Positions 1 through 6,066 of a DNA stretch of 13,847 nucleotides are shown here, one piece after another. Within the stretch, counting starts at the first letter, position 1. Every line of letters starts with the position of its first letter. The DNA lies in assembly GCA_003554005.1 (NCBI GenBank), contig PWEU01000288.1, positions 1-13,847 of the forward strand, written 5' to 3'. Origin of the DNA: Nitriliruptoraceae bacterium. Lineage in GTDB: Bacteria; Actinomycetota; Nitriliruptoria; Nitriliruptorales; Nitriliruptoraceae. Made by a program: the position numbers and the translations under genes. Below the pieces are notes generated by a model. The model saw nothing but the letters and a program-made list of their open reading frames with translations, was not told the DNA's origin and made no database searches.

Positions 1-62
1 GCGCCCGCCGCCACCGGCGGCTTACGACCGCGATCCGGGTCGGATCCATGGAGGGCTGACAG
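1..62 (+). other. Spacer upstream of rpsS (expected rplB-rpsS interval)
   Basis: No coding sequence can be supported here. By the usual operon order rplB (ribosomal protein L2) should end just to the left. The only stop in these bases is a TGA at 57-59, and the frame read back from it does not resemble the basic C-terminus of L2, so L2 most likely ends outside the window. A 6-bp hairpin (GCCGCC 7-12 with GGCGGC 16-21) and a weaker one (GATCC 32-36 with GGATC 42-46) can be drawn. GGAGGG at 50-55 is the ribosome binding site of rpsS, 7 nt from its ATG. Confidence 0.6.
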
Positions 63-347
63 ATGCCACGCAGCTTGAAGAAGGGCCCGTTCGTCGACGA
101 CCACCTGATGAAGAAGGTGGAAGCGCAGAACGAGGCCGGCACGAAGAAGGTCATCAAGACCTGGTCGCGCCGTTCCACCATCTTCCCGGAGATGGTCGGC
201 CACACCCTCGCCGTCCACGACGGGCGCAAGCACGTGCCCGTCTACGTCACCGAGTCCATGGTCGGCCACAAGCTCGGCGAGTTCGCCCCGACCCGCGCCA
301 TCAAGTGGGGCGGTGCCGGTGAGAAGCAGGGCGTCAAGCGCCGCTAG
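63..347 (+). CDS. rpsS: 30S ribosomal protein S19
   Basis: S19 sits in the head of the 30S subunit, where it pairs with S13 and contacts the A-site tRNA region. The 94-residue product has the usual family length. It begins PRSLKKGPFVDDHL and carries the family core TWSRRSTIFPEMVGHT around residues 33-48 and VGHKLGEFAPTR further on, all strongly conserved in S19. It ends in a basic GVKRR. The start is fixed by GGAGGG at 50-55. It is the first complete gene of the window and leads directly into rplV: its TAG stop is part of the AGGAG ribosome binding site of the next gene. The assignment is secure. Confidence 0.98.
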   Translation: MPRSLKKGPFVDDHLMKKVEAQNEAGTKKVIKTWSRRSTIFPEMVGHTLAVHDGRKHVPVYVTESMVGHKLGEFAPTRAIKWGGAGEKQGVKRR

Positions 348-356
348 GAGCTCACG

Positions 357-704
357 ATGACAACCAAGGTCAAGGCGACCGCCAAGTACGTGCGTGTCAG
401 CCCCACCAAGGTGCGCCAGCTCACGCGGCTCATCGCCGGGGAGCACGTCGACGAGGCGAAGCGCATCCTGCAGTTCGCGGACAAGGGCGCGGCCGAGCCG
501 TTGCTCAAGGTCCTGAACTCCGCGATCGCCAACGCCGAGAACAACGACGATCTGGACCCCGACGAGCTGTACGTCGATCAGGCGTTCGCCGACGAAGGTC
601 CCACGCTCAAGCGCTACCAGCCACGTGCGCTGGGCCGTGCCTACCGCATCCGCAAGCGGACCAGCCACATCACCGTCGTGGTCACGCCAGCGGAGGAGAA
701 CTGA
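357..704 (+). CDS. rplV: 50S ribosomal protein L22
   Basis: L22 binds 23S rRNA; in the family its extended beta hairpin lines the nascent-peptide exit tunnel. The product is 115 residues, a normal length. Family features are the N-terminal AKYVRVSPTKVRQL near residues 10-23, the helix with LLKVLNSAIANAENN near 49-63, and the C-terminal hairpin region with LKRYQPRALGRAYRIRKRTSHITVVV. The ATG follows AGGAG (346-350) by 6 nt, and that site overlaps the rpsS stop, which suggests coupled translation. The stop at 702-704 is followed one base later by the rpsC ATG. Nothing is unusual. Confidence 0.98.
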   Translation: MTTKVKATAKYVRVSPTKVRQLTRLIAGEHVDEAKRILQFADKGAAEPLLKVLNSAIANAENNDDLDPDELYVDQAFADEGPTLKRYQPRALGRAYRIRKRTSHITVVVTPAEEN

Positions 705-705
705 T

Positions 706-1821
706 ATGGGTCAGAAGGTCAACCCCTACGGCTTCCGCCTCGGTGTCACCACGGACTGGAAGTCCCGGTGGATCGCGGACAAGAAGTCCTACGCCGCGTC
801 CCTCCACGAGGACGACCGGGTGCGCGCCTACATCCGGGAGCGGGTCCGTCACGCCGGCGTCAGCCGCATCGACATCACCCGTACCCGCGACAACGTCGAG
901 GTGTCCGTCCAGGCGGCGCGCCCGGGCATCGTCATCGGACGGCGTGGTGCCGAGGCGGACGCGATCCGGTCGGATCTCGAGAAGCTGACCTCGAAGAAGG
1001 TCAAGCTCAACATCATCGAGATCAAGAACCCCGAACTCGACGCCCAGGTGGTCGCCTTCAACGTCGCCGAGCAGTTGCGCGGTCGCGTGTCCTTCCGTCG
1101 CGCCATGCGCCGGGCGGTGCAGTCGGCGATGAAGGCGGGGGCCAAGGGCATCCGGATCCAGGTCGGTGGCCGCCTCGGTGGCGCCGAGATGAGCCGGACC
1201 GAGTGGTACCGCGAGGGCCGGGTCCCGCTCCACACCCTGCGCGCCAAGGTCGACTACGGCTTCGACGAGGCGCGCACGACCTACGGCCGCATCGGCGTGA
1301 AGGGCTGGGTCTACACCGGTGACCAGATCGGCTCCGGTGAGGAAGCCGAGGCCCAGCGGGCGATGGAGCGCGCCAAGGCGCTGTCCGAGGGTCGCAGCGT
1401 CGAGGACCGGCCGCGTCGCAAGTCGGCCCGCAAGGCGGCGAGCGTGGCCAAGAAGGTCACCGGCGTCGGATCGCGCCCGAAGCCCGAGCCCAAGCCGGAG
1501 ACGGCCGAGGCTGCGCCGGCGACCGAGTCGGCGCCAGCGGCCGAGGCTGCGCCGGCGACCGATGCCGCGGCAACGGAGCAACCGGCGGTCGACTCGTCGA
1601 ACGCGCCGGCCCCCGCCCCCACCTCGGTGTCGGAGACCGGGCAGACGCCCGCCAGCGACGACACCCCCGCCACGACCGAGTCGGCACCGCCGCAGTCCGG
1701 CGCGATGTCGGTGGAGCAGGTCGCCGGTGAGGACGCCCCCGAGGCGCCCACCGAACGGCCCGCCACCCCCGACGCCGCTGCGCCCGAGGCCGACACCGAC
1801 GACAAGGACGGTGACGCCTGA
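706..1821 (+). CDS. rpsC: 30S ribosomal protein S3 with long acidic Ala/Pro-rich tail
   Basis: S3 lies in the 30S head at the mRNA entry channel. The start is ATG 706, giving the canonical MGQKVNPYGFRLG; an upstream in-frame ATG at 625 lies inside rplV and is rejected. GGAGGAG-like sequence at 692-698 serves as ribosome binding site. The 371-residue product has the KH domain with the GRRG loop (residues 78-81) and the S3 C-terminal domain (about 115-207, including RIQVGGRLGGAEMSR and the GRVPLHTLRA stretch). The rest is a tail: a basic stretch about 235-261 (RPRRKSARK), then 257-371, which is almost entirely Ala, Pro, Glu, Asp, Thr and Ser. Bacterial S3 is usually about 210-280 residues, so the extension is large. 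The tail holds a tandem 12-residue repeat (AEAAPAT). rplP starts on the last base of the stop codon. Confidence 0.97.
   Translation: MGQKVNPYGFRLGVTTDWKSRWIADKKSYAASLHEDDRVRAYIRERVRHAGVSRIDITRTRDNVEVSVQAARPGIVIGRRGAEADAIRSDLEKLTSKKVKLNIIEIKNPELDAQVVAFNVAEQLRGRVSFRRAMRRAVQSAMKAGAKGIRIQVGGRLGGAEMSRTEWYREGRVPLHTLRAKVDYGFDEARTTYGRIGVKGWVYTGDQIGSGEEAEAQRAMERAKALSEGRSVEDRPRRKSARKAASVAKKVTGVGSRPKPEPKPETAEAAPATESAPAAEAAPATDAAATEQPAVDSSNAPAPAPTSVSETGQTPASDDTPATTESAPPQSGAMSVEQVAGEDAPEAPTERPATPDAAAPEADTDDKDGDA
1502..1562 (+). repeat. Direct repeat inside the rpsC tail
   Basis: A perfect 25-nt direct repeat lies at 1502-1526 and 1538-1562, with a period of 36 nt (12 codons). It keeps the reading frame and encodes two copies of AEAAPATE/D. 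It looks like a recent in-frame duplication in the low-complexity S3 tail. Confidence 0.85.
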
Positions 1822-2243
1822 TGCTCGCACCCAAGCGCGTCCGGCACCGCAAGCAGCACCGCCCGCGGCCGTTGAAGGGTATGTCCAAGGGGCACACCCA
1901 GGTCTACGTCGGTGACTACGGCCTGATGGCCACCACCCCCGGGGGGATCACCGCGCGACAGATCGAGTCCGCGCGTATCGCCATCACCCGCGCCATCAAG
2001 CGGGGAGGGCAGGTCCGCATCACGATCTTCCCTGACCGCTCCATCACCCGGAAGCCGCTCGAGACCCGCATGGGCTCCGGCAAGGGCGCACCCGACCACT
2101 GGGTCGCTCCCGTCAAGCCCGGACGGATCATGTTCGAGCTGTCCGGGGTCGACGAGGAGCTCGCTCGTGAGGCGATGCGCAAGGCATCCCACAAGCTCCC
2201 CGTCAAGACCAAGTTCGTCACGCGCGAGGAGGGCGGCGAATGA
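1821..2243 (+). CDS. rplP: 50S ribosomal protein L16
   Basis: L16 binds 23S rRNA near the peptidyl transferase centre and the A-site tRNA elbow. The product is 140 residues, typical of the family. It begins MLAPKRVRHRKQHRPR and contains the hallmark TRMGSGKGAPDHWVAPVKPG (about residues 82-101) and the GGQVRI core. The ATG overlaps the rpsC stop as TGATG, so its translation is probably coupled to S3. It ends in an acidic EEGGE tail, whose codons carry the GAGGAGGG ribosome binding site (2226-2233) of rpmC. No oddities were seen. Confidence 0.98.
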   Translation: MLAPKRVRHRKQHRPRPLKGMSKGHTQVYVGDYGLMATTPGGITARQIESARIAITRAIKRGGQVRITIFPDRSITRKPLETRMGSGKGAPDHWVAPVKPGRIMFELSGVDEELAREAMRKASHKLPVKTKFVTREEGGE

Positions 2244-2455
2244 TGACCGCGACCGAACTGCGTGAGCTGCCCGACGACGAGCTCCGTCTCAAGCTGGACG
2301 AGGGCAAGGAGGAGCTGTTCAACCTCCGCTTCCAGGTCGTCACCGGCCAGCTCGACAACCCGCGACGCATCAAGGAGGGCAAGCGCGAGATCGCTCGTGT
2401 CCTGACCGTGATGCGTGAGCGCGACATCGCGGCCGCCCGCGAGAACGAGGCCTGA
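2240..2455 (+). CDS. rpmC: 50S ribosomal protein L29
   Basis: L29 is a small two-helix protein near the tunnel exit, next to L23, which is the docking area for SRP and trigger factor. The product is 71 residues with the family pattern ELRELPDDEL, then LFNLRFQVVTGQLDNPRRIKEGKREIARVLTVMRER. ATG 2240 gives an ATGA overlap with the rplP stop. The adjacent ATG at 2243 would remove one residue; the ribosome binding site at 2226-2233 fits either (6 or 9 nt). Slightly long because of a short AAARENEA tail. Confidence 0.96.
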   Translation: MMTATELRELPDDELRLKLDEGKEELFNLRFQVVTGQLDNPRRIKEGKREIARVLTVMRERDIAAARENEA

Positions 2456-2457
2456 TC

Positions 2458-2724
2458 ATGGCAGACACGACCGAACGCAACACCCGCAAGGAGCGCCAGG
2501 GAGTGGTCGTCTCCGACGTCCAGGACAAGACGATCATCGTCCGCGTCGAGCGCCGCACCACCCACCCGCTCTACGCCAAGACCGTGACGCGGTCCAAGAG
2601 GTACCACGTCCACGACGAGGCCAACGAGGCCGGCGTCGGTGACACGGTGCGGATCGCGGAGACACGCCCCGTCTCCAAGCTCAAGCGGTGGCGGCTGGCC
2701 GGCATCGTCGAGCGCGCCAAGTGA
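2458..2724 (+). CDS. rpsQ: 30S ribosomal protein S17
   Basis: S17 is an OB-fold primary 16S rRNA binder in the 30S body. The product is 88 residues. After a short hydrophilic lead (ADTTERN) comes RKERQGVVVSDVQDKTIIV, then HPLYAKTVTRSKRYHVHDE and GDTVRIAETRPVSKLKRWRL, which match the S17 family strand by strand, including the SK-RW signature. The gene starts 2 nt after the rpmC stop and has no strong purine ribosome binding site of its own (the nearest is GAGAACGAGG inside rpmC), which favours coupling. It is the last gene of the tight S10-type block. Confidence 0.97.
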   Translation: MADTTERNTRKERQGVVVSDVQDKTIIVRVERRTTHPLYAKTVTRSKRYHVHDEANEAGVGDTVRIAETRPVSKLKRWRLAGIVERAK

Positions 2725-2800
2725 TTCCCGCCCACCCCGGTGGGCCACCCGGCAGGCTCGAGGGTCGCTCGGTGAAGAGTGACGACACAGAGAGAGAACG
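2725..2800 (+). other. rpsQ-rplN spacer with small hairpin
   Basis: This 76-bp gap marks the S10/spc operon junction in most bacteria. CCCACC (2731-2736) can pair with GGTGGG (2739-2744). No T-run follows, so it is not a classic terminator, and no convincing -35/-10 pair is seen. AGAGAGAGAA just before 2801 is the purine-rich ribosome binding site of rplN. Confidence 0.4.
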
Positions 2801-3169
2801 ATGATCCAGACCGAATCGCGGCTGAAGGTCGCGGACAACTCGGGAGCGCGCGAGGTGCTCGCCATCCGCGTGCTCGGTGGCTCCGGCCGCCGGTACGCGT
2901 CCGTCGGCGACGTGTTCGTCGGCACGGTCAAGAACGCCATCCCCAACTCGAACGTCAAGAAGGGCGAGGTCGTCCGTTGTGTCGTCGTGCGCACCGCCAA
3001 GGAGCGCCGCCGTCCCGACGGGTCCTACGTCCGCTTCGACGACAACGCCTGCGTGATCATCCGTCCCGACGGCACGCCGCGGGGGACCCGCATCTTCGGT
3101 CCCGTCGCCCGCGAGCTGCGTGACCAGCGGTTCATGCGGATCATCTCGCTCGCCCCGGAGGTGCTGTGA
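2801..3169 (+). CDS. rplN: 50S ribosomal protein L14
   Basis: L14 is a 23S rRNA-binding protein on the 30S-facing side of the 50S subunit; it forms an intersubunit bridge. The product has 122 residues, the standard length. The family opening MIQTESRLKVADNSGAREV is intact, followed by GDVFVGTVKNAIPN, KGEVVRCVVVRTAKERRRPDGSYVRFDDNACVII and the C-terminal GTRIFGPVARELRD with KIISLAPEVL-like ending (RIISLAPEVL here). It is classically the first gene of the spc operon. Its stop overlaps the rplX start (TGATG), so the two are coupled. Confidence 0.98.
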   Translation: MIQTESRLKVADNSGAREVLAIRVLGGSGRRYASVGDVFVGTVKNAIPNSNVKKGEVVRCVVVRTAKERRRPDGSYVRFDDNACVIIRPDGTPRGTRIFGPVARELRDQRFMRIISLAPEVL

Positions 3170-3498
3170 TGCATCGCATCCGCAAGGACGACCAGGTCAA
3201 GGTGATCACCGGCAAGGACGCCGGTCGCTCGGGCCGTGTGGTCAAGGTGTACCTCGATCGGGACAAGGTGCTCGTCGAGGGCGTCAACTACGTCAAGAAG
3301 CACGAGCGCATCCAGCAGGAGCGCGGTGGCGGCCAGGGTGTCGGCATCATCGAGACCGAGGCCCCCATCCACGTGTCCAACGTGCAGCCGATCTGTCCCT
3401 CCTGCGACGAGCCGACCCGGGTCGGGTTCGTGTACGAGACCGAGGGCGACCGACGCAGCAAGGTCCGCAGCTGCAAGCGCTGCGACAGCACCTTCTAG
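3169..3498 (+). CDS. rplX: 50S ribosomal protein L24 with zinc-ribbon-type C-terminus
   Basis: L24 starts 50S assembly by binding the 5' part of 23S rRNA. ATG 3169 gives a 109-residue product; a GTG one codon earlier (3166) is possible but less likely. The KOW motif lies at the N-terminus (KDDQVKVITGKDAGRSGRV, about residues 6-24). The core GVNYVKKHER and the GGGQGVGIIETEAPIHVSNV segment are typical. The C-terminus has two CxxC pairs (Cys76/Cys79 and Cys102/Cys105), as in zinc-ribbon variants of L24, so metal binding is likely but inferred. A 149-bp spacer follows before rplE. Confidence 0.97.
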   Translation: MHRIRKDDQVKVITGKDAGRSGRVVKVYLDRDKVLVEGVNYVKKHERIQQERGGGQGVGIIETEAPIHVSNVQPICPSCDEPTRVGFVYETEGDRRSKVRSCKRCDSTF

Positions 3499-3647
3499 CG
3501 CCTGAGAACGGCACCACCCGCCACCGCCACCACCACCACCACGACGCCGGTCGGCCCGCCCCAGGGACGCGGGATCAGCGCCACACCCGCCCAGCAGCAC
3601 GGTCGGGTGCCGGCGGGTCGACACCACGGCGAGGAGGAACCACCCAG
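3499..3647 (+). promoter_or_regulatory. rplX-rplE spacer with CCA-rich tract
   Basis: This is a 149-bp non-coding stretch. Positions 3511-3542 are almost only C and A, including five consecutive CCA triplets (3527-3541). Such C-rich, G-poor RNA is the type bound by Rho, so Rho-dependent attenuation before rplE is a possibility. The triplet run could also be simple-repeat slippage. No strong hairpin with a T-run and no clear promoter was found. GAGGAGG at 3631-3637 is the rplE ribosome binding site. Confidence 0.35.
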
Positions 3648-4232
3648 ATGAGCGAGACCCCCACGGCTACGGCACCGGCGATGCCGAGGCTCAAGCAGCG
3701 CTACCGCGACGAGATCGCACCGGCGTTGAAGGAGCGGTTGGGTATCACCAACAGCATGCAGGTGCCCAGCTTCGAGAAGATCGTCGTCAACATCGGGCTC
3801 GGTGAAGCGGTCGGTGACGCGAAGGCGCTCGAGGGCGCGATGACGGACCTCACGACCATCACCGGCCAGAAGCCTCGCGTCAACCGGGCGCGGAAGTCCA
3901 TCGCCGGGTTCAAGCTGCGCGAGGGCATGCCGATCGGTGTCAAGGTCACCCTGCGCGGTGACCGGATGTGGGAGTTCCTCGACCGGACGCTGTCGGTGGC
4001 GCTGCCCCGTATCCGCGACTTCCGGGGCCTGAAGGCGACCGCCTTCGACGGCCACGGGAACTACACCTTCGGTCTGGTGGAGCAGCTGGTCTACCCGGAG
4101 ATCGACTACGACTCCGTCGATGACATCCGCGGCATGGACATCACGATCGTCACCACCGCCGACGACGACGAGGGCGGCCGTGCGCTGCTCGAGGCGTACG
4201 GCTTCCCGTTCGCCCGCGGCCAGGAGGACTGA
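3648..4232 (+). CDS. rplE: 50S ribosomal protein L5
   Basis: L5 binds 5S rRNA in the central protuberance of the 50S subunit together with L18, and touches S13 across the interface. The start is ATG 3648, 10 nt after GAGGAGG; the open frame continues upstream through rplX in another frame and is not coding there. The product is 194 residues, slightly longer than the usual 179-187 because of a short N-terminal SETPTATAPAM lead. The family core includes KIVVNIGLGEAVGDAKALEGA, ITGQKPRVNRARKSIAGFKLREGMPIG, LRGDRMWEFLDR, PRIRDFRGL and GNYTFGLVEQ. The end is GFPFARGQED. It is followed 4 nt later by rpsN. Confidence 0.98.
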   Translation: MSETPTATAPAMPRLKQRYRDEIAPALKERLGITNSMQVPSFEKIVVNIGLGEAVGDAKALEGAMTDLTTITGQKPRVNRARKSIAGFKLREGMPIGVKVTLRGDRMWEFLDRTLSVALPRIRDFRGLKATAFDGHGNYTFGLVEQLVYPEIDYDSVDDIRGMDITIVTTADDDEGGRALLEAYGFPFARGQED

Positions 4233-4236
4233 GACC

Positions 4237-4422
4237 ATGGCGAAGAAGTCCAAGATCGCAGCCGTCAAGCGCGGCGCGAAGCACGACGTCCAGAACTACA
4301 CCCGGTGCGAGCGGTGCGGCCGCCCGCGAGCGGTCTACAAGCGGTTCCGTCTGTGCCGCGTGTGCTTCCGCGAGATGGCCCACGCCGGCGAACTGCCGGG
4401 CATCAAGAAGGCCAGCTGGTAA
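4237..4422 (+). CDS. rpsZ: 30S ribosomal protein S14, zinc-binding (type Z)
   Basis: S14 helps assemble the 30S head, next to S3 and S19. The 61-residue product is the short, zinc-binding form: Cys24-x2-Cys27 and Cys40-x2-Cys43 (CERC and CRVC) form the metal site. The family end FREMAHAGELPGIKKASW is perfect. AGGAGG at 4222-4227, inside the end of rplE, gives the ribosome binding site. Many actinobacteria carry a second, cysteine-free S14 elsewhere that replaces this one under zinc shortage; the window cannot show whether this genome does. The symbol rpsN is also used for this gene. Confidence 0.97.
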   Translation: MAKKSKIAAVKRGAKHDVQNYTRCERCGRPRAVYKRFRLCRVCFREMAHAGELPGIKKASW

Positions 4423-4549
4423 CCGACGGCAGGGGCTCCGCCCCCTCACGCCCTGACGGGCAACCGGCCTCCCGCACGAGGGTGGCGGCAACGAACACCG
4501 ATGGGAAGTGCGCGGCGACGTCCGCGCAACCCCGAGGAGCGACATCACC
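4423..4549 (+). promoter_or_regulatory. rpsZ-rpsH spacer with three hairpins
   Basis: This is a 127-bp non-coding leader. GGGGC (4432-4436) pairs with GCCCC (4440-4444) across a TCC loop. GCCC (4450-4453) pairs with GGGC (4458-4461). TGCGCGG (4509-4515) pairs with CCGCGCA (4522-4528), just 5 nt before the rpsH ribosome binding site GAGGAG (4534-4539). In E. coli S8 represses the spc operon by binding mRNA near rplE; whether the hairpin before rpsH plays such a role here is unknown. Confidence 0.35.
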
Positions 4550-4948
4550 ATGACCATGACCGACCCCGTCGCCGACATGCTCACGCGTGTCCGCAACGCG
4601 TCGATCGCCTACCACGAGACCACCTCGATGCCGTCGTCGAAGATCAAGGTGAACATCGCCAGGATCCTCGAGCAGGAGGGCTACATCACCGGGTGGAGCG
4701 TGGAGGAGACCGAGCCGCAGCCGACGCTGACGATCACGATGAAGTACGGGCCGAACCGTGAACGCGTGGTCGCAGGGCTGCGTCGCATCTCCAAGCCCGG
4801 ACTGCGCGTCTACGTCAAGCGTGACGAGATCCCCCGGGTCCTCGGCGGACTCGGCGTCGCGATCCTGTCCACCAACGCCGGCCTCATGACCGACCGCACC
4901 GCCCGCAAGGACGGCCGTGGCGGCGAGGTCCTCGCGTACGTCTGGTAG
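4550..4948 (+). CDS. rpsH: 30S ribosomal protein S8
   Basis: S8 is a primary 16S rRNA binder in the central domain and, in E. coli, the translational repressor of the spc operon. ATG 4550 lies 10 nt after GAGGAG and gives 132 residues, the usual length. An ATG two codons later (4556) is less well spaced. The family pattern is complete: MTDPVADMLTRVRNAS at the start, SSKIKVNIARILEQEGYI, LRRISKPGLRVY, and the rRNA-binding C-terminal part PRVLGGLGVAILSTNAGLMTDR through GGEVLAYVW. The downstream rplF starts 13 nt after the stop. Confidence 0.98.
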   Translation: MTMTDPVADMLTRVRNASIAYHETTSMPSSKIKVNIARILEQEGYITGWSVEETEPQPTLTITMKYGPNRERVVAGLRRISKPGLRVYVKRDEIPRVLGGLGVAILSTNAGLMTDRTARKDGRGGEVLAYVW

Positions 4949-4961
4949 TCCAGGAGCCACC

Positions 4962-5504
4962 ATGTCACGCATCGGAAAGCTGCCCGTCCCCGTGCCCAGC
5001 GGCGTGGAGGGCGACCTCGATGGTCTGAGCGTCCGTGTCAAGGGGCCGAAGGGCGAGTTGTCCCAGACCATGCCCGAAGGCGTCGTGCTCTCGCGCGACG
5101 AGGACGGGGCGATCGTGGTCGCTCCCGCCGGCGATTCGCGCGACGAACGTGCGCGCTGGGGTCTGGTCCGTACCCTCGTCGCCAACATGATCACCGGCGT
5201 CACCGAGGGCTACGCCAAGGCCCTCGAGCTGGTGGGGGTCGGCTACCGCGCGGCCCCGAAGGGTTCGGACCTCGAGCTCCAGGTCGGCTTCTCTCACCCG
5301 GTGGTGATCGAGGCGCCCGAGGGGATCTCCTTCAAGGTGCCCGTCCCGACCAGGGTCGAGGTCAGCGGCATCGACAAGGTGCTCGTCGGCCAGGTCGCCG
5401 CCAACATCCGCAAGGTCCGCCCGCCGGAGCCCTACAAGGGCAAGGGCATCAAGTACGAGGGTGAGGTCATCCGCCGCAAGGCCGGAAAGGCCGCCGGTCG
5501 CTGA
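4962..5504 (+). CDS. rplF: 50S ribosomal protein L6
   Basis: L6 lies near the factor-binding site of the 50S subunit, at the base of the L7/L12 stalk, and has two repeated alpha/beta domains. ATG 4962 follows AGGAG (4952-4956) by 5 nt. The product is 180 residues, standard length. It opens MSRIGKLPVPVPSGV with VKGPKGELSQTMP, then the inter-domain RTLVANMITGVTEGYAKALELVGVGYRA. The C-terminal signature RPPEPYKGKGIKYEGEVIRRKAGK is intact. It ends the rpsH-rplF pair and is followed by a 162-bp spacer. Confidence 0.98.
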   Translation: MSRIGKLPVPVPSGVEGDLDGLSVRVKGPKGELSQTMPEGVVLSRDEDGAIVVAPAGDSRDERARWGLVRTLVANMITGVTEGYAKALELVGVGYRAAPKGSDLELQVGFSHPVVIEAPEGISFKVPVPTRVEVSGIDKVLVGQVAANIRKVRPPEPYKGKGIKYEGEVIRRKAGKAAGR

Positions 5505-5666
5505 TCCCAGCGATCCGGCCCCGACGTCGTCCCCTATCGTCCCGTCCCCGACCATCCAGCGGTGCCGTAGCCCGGCGCCGCCGCCCGCAACCCGCGGGCT
5601 CGTGGCCGCCCAGCGGCCGTGCACCAGGCACGGCCGGTAGGGGTGGCACGTACGAGGAGCACAGCG
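5505..5666 (+). promoter_or_regulatory. rplF-rplR spacer with competing hairpins
   Basis: This is a 162-bp non-coding leader. GCCCGC (5583-5588) pairs with GCGGGC (5594-5599). Next, GGCCGC (5604-5609) can pair with GCGGCC (5613-5618), but the second arm is also needed for the stronger perfect 9-bp stem CGGCCGTGC (5614-5622) with GCACGGCCG (5628-5636), loop ACCAG. The two stems exclude each other, the geometry of an attenuator. No T-run follows. TATCGT at 5535-5540 resembles a -10 box but has no matching -35. GAGGAG (5654-5659) is the rplR ribosome binding site. Confidence 0.4.
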
Positions 5667-6026
5667 ATGGACCCGAGCAAGAAGCGCGTCGCCCGCCGTT
5701 CCCGGCAGCTGCGCGCCCGCAAGCGCATCACCGGCACGGCGACCAAACCGCGCCTGTCGGTGTACCGCAGCAACGACCACATCTACGCCCAGCTGATCGA
5801 CGACGTCGCCGGTCACACCCTGGCGGCGGCCTCCTCTCTGGAGGGCGGCGTCACCAAGGGTGACGACGGCAAGACCGGCGTCGCCCGGCAGGTCGGGACC
5901 GCGATCGGTGAGCGCGCCACGACGGCGGGCATCACCACCTGCGTGTTCGACCGGGGCGGGAACCGGTACGCCGGCCGCGTCGCTGCGCTGGCCGACGGTG
6001 CCCGCGAGGCCGGACTCGAGTTCTGA
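5667..6026 (+). CDS. rplR: 50S ribosomal protein L18
   Basis: L18 binds 5S rRNA and links it to 23S rRNA in the central protuberance. ATG 5667 lies 7 nt after GAGGAG. The 119-residue product has the normal length. The basic N-terminus KKRVARRSRQLRARKRITG is followed by KPRLSVYRSNDHIYAQLIDD, LAAASSLE and the family ending FDRGGNRYAGRVAALADGAREAGLEF. It heads the rplR-rpsE-rpmD-rplO group. rpsE follows after 40 nt. Confidence 0.98.
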   Translation: MDPSKKRVARRSRQLRARKRITGTATKPRLSVYRSNDHIYAQLIDDVAGHTLAAASSLEGGVTKGDDGKTGVARQVGTAIGERATTAGITTCVFDRGGNRYAGRVAALADGAREAGLEF

Positions 6027-6066
6027 CGGTGCCGCCCTACGAGGGCGGACCACAAGGAGTAGCAAC

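Noticed and set aside
3..59. Tail of rplB reading into the TGA at 57-59
   Set aside because: The 18 codons before that stop do not resemble the L2 C-terminus, so rplB most likely ends before position 1.
682..1830. 382-residue open frame on the minus strand opposite rpsC
   Set aside because: Its product is Arg/Gly/Leu-rich without domains, and it mirrors the GC-biased third positions of rpsC; a typical antisense artefact.
1319..1915. 198-residue overlapping plus-strand frame in the rpsC tail and rplP start
   Set aside because: An Arg/Pro-rich out-of-frame reading of the low-complexity S3 tail; no start signal or family.
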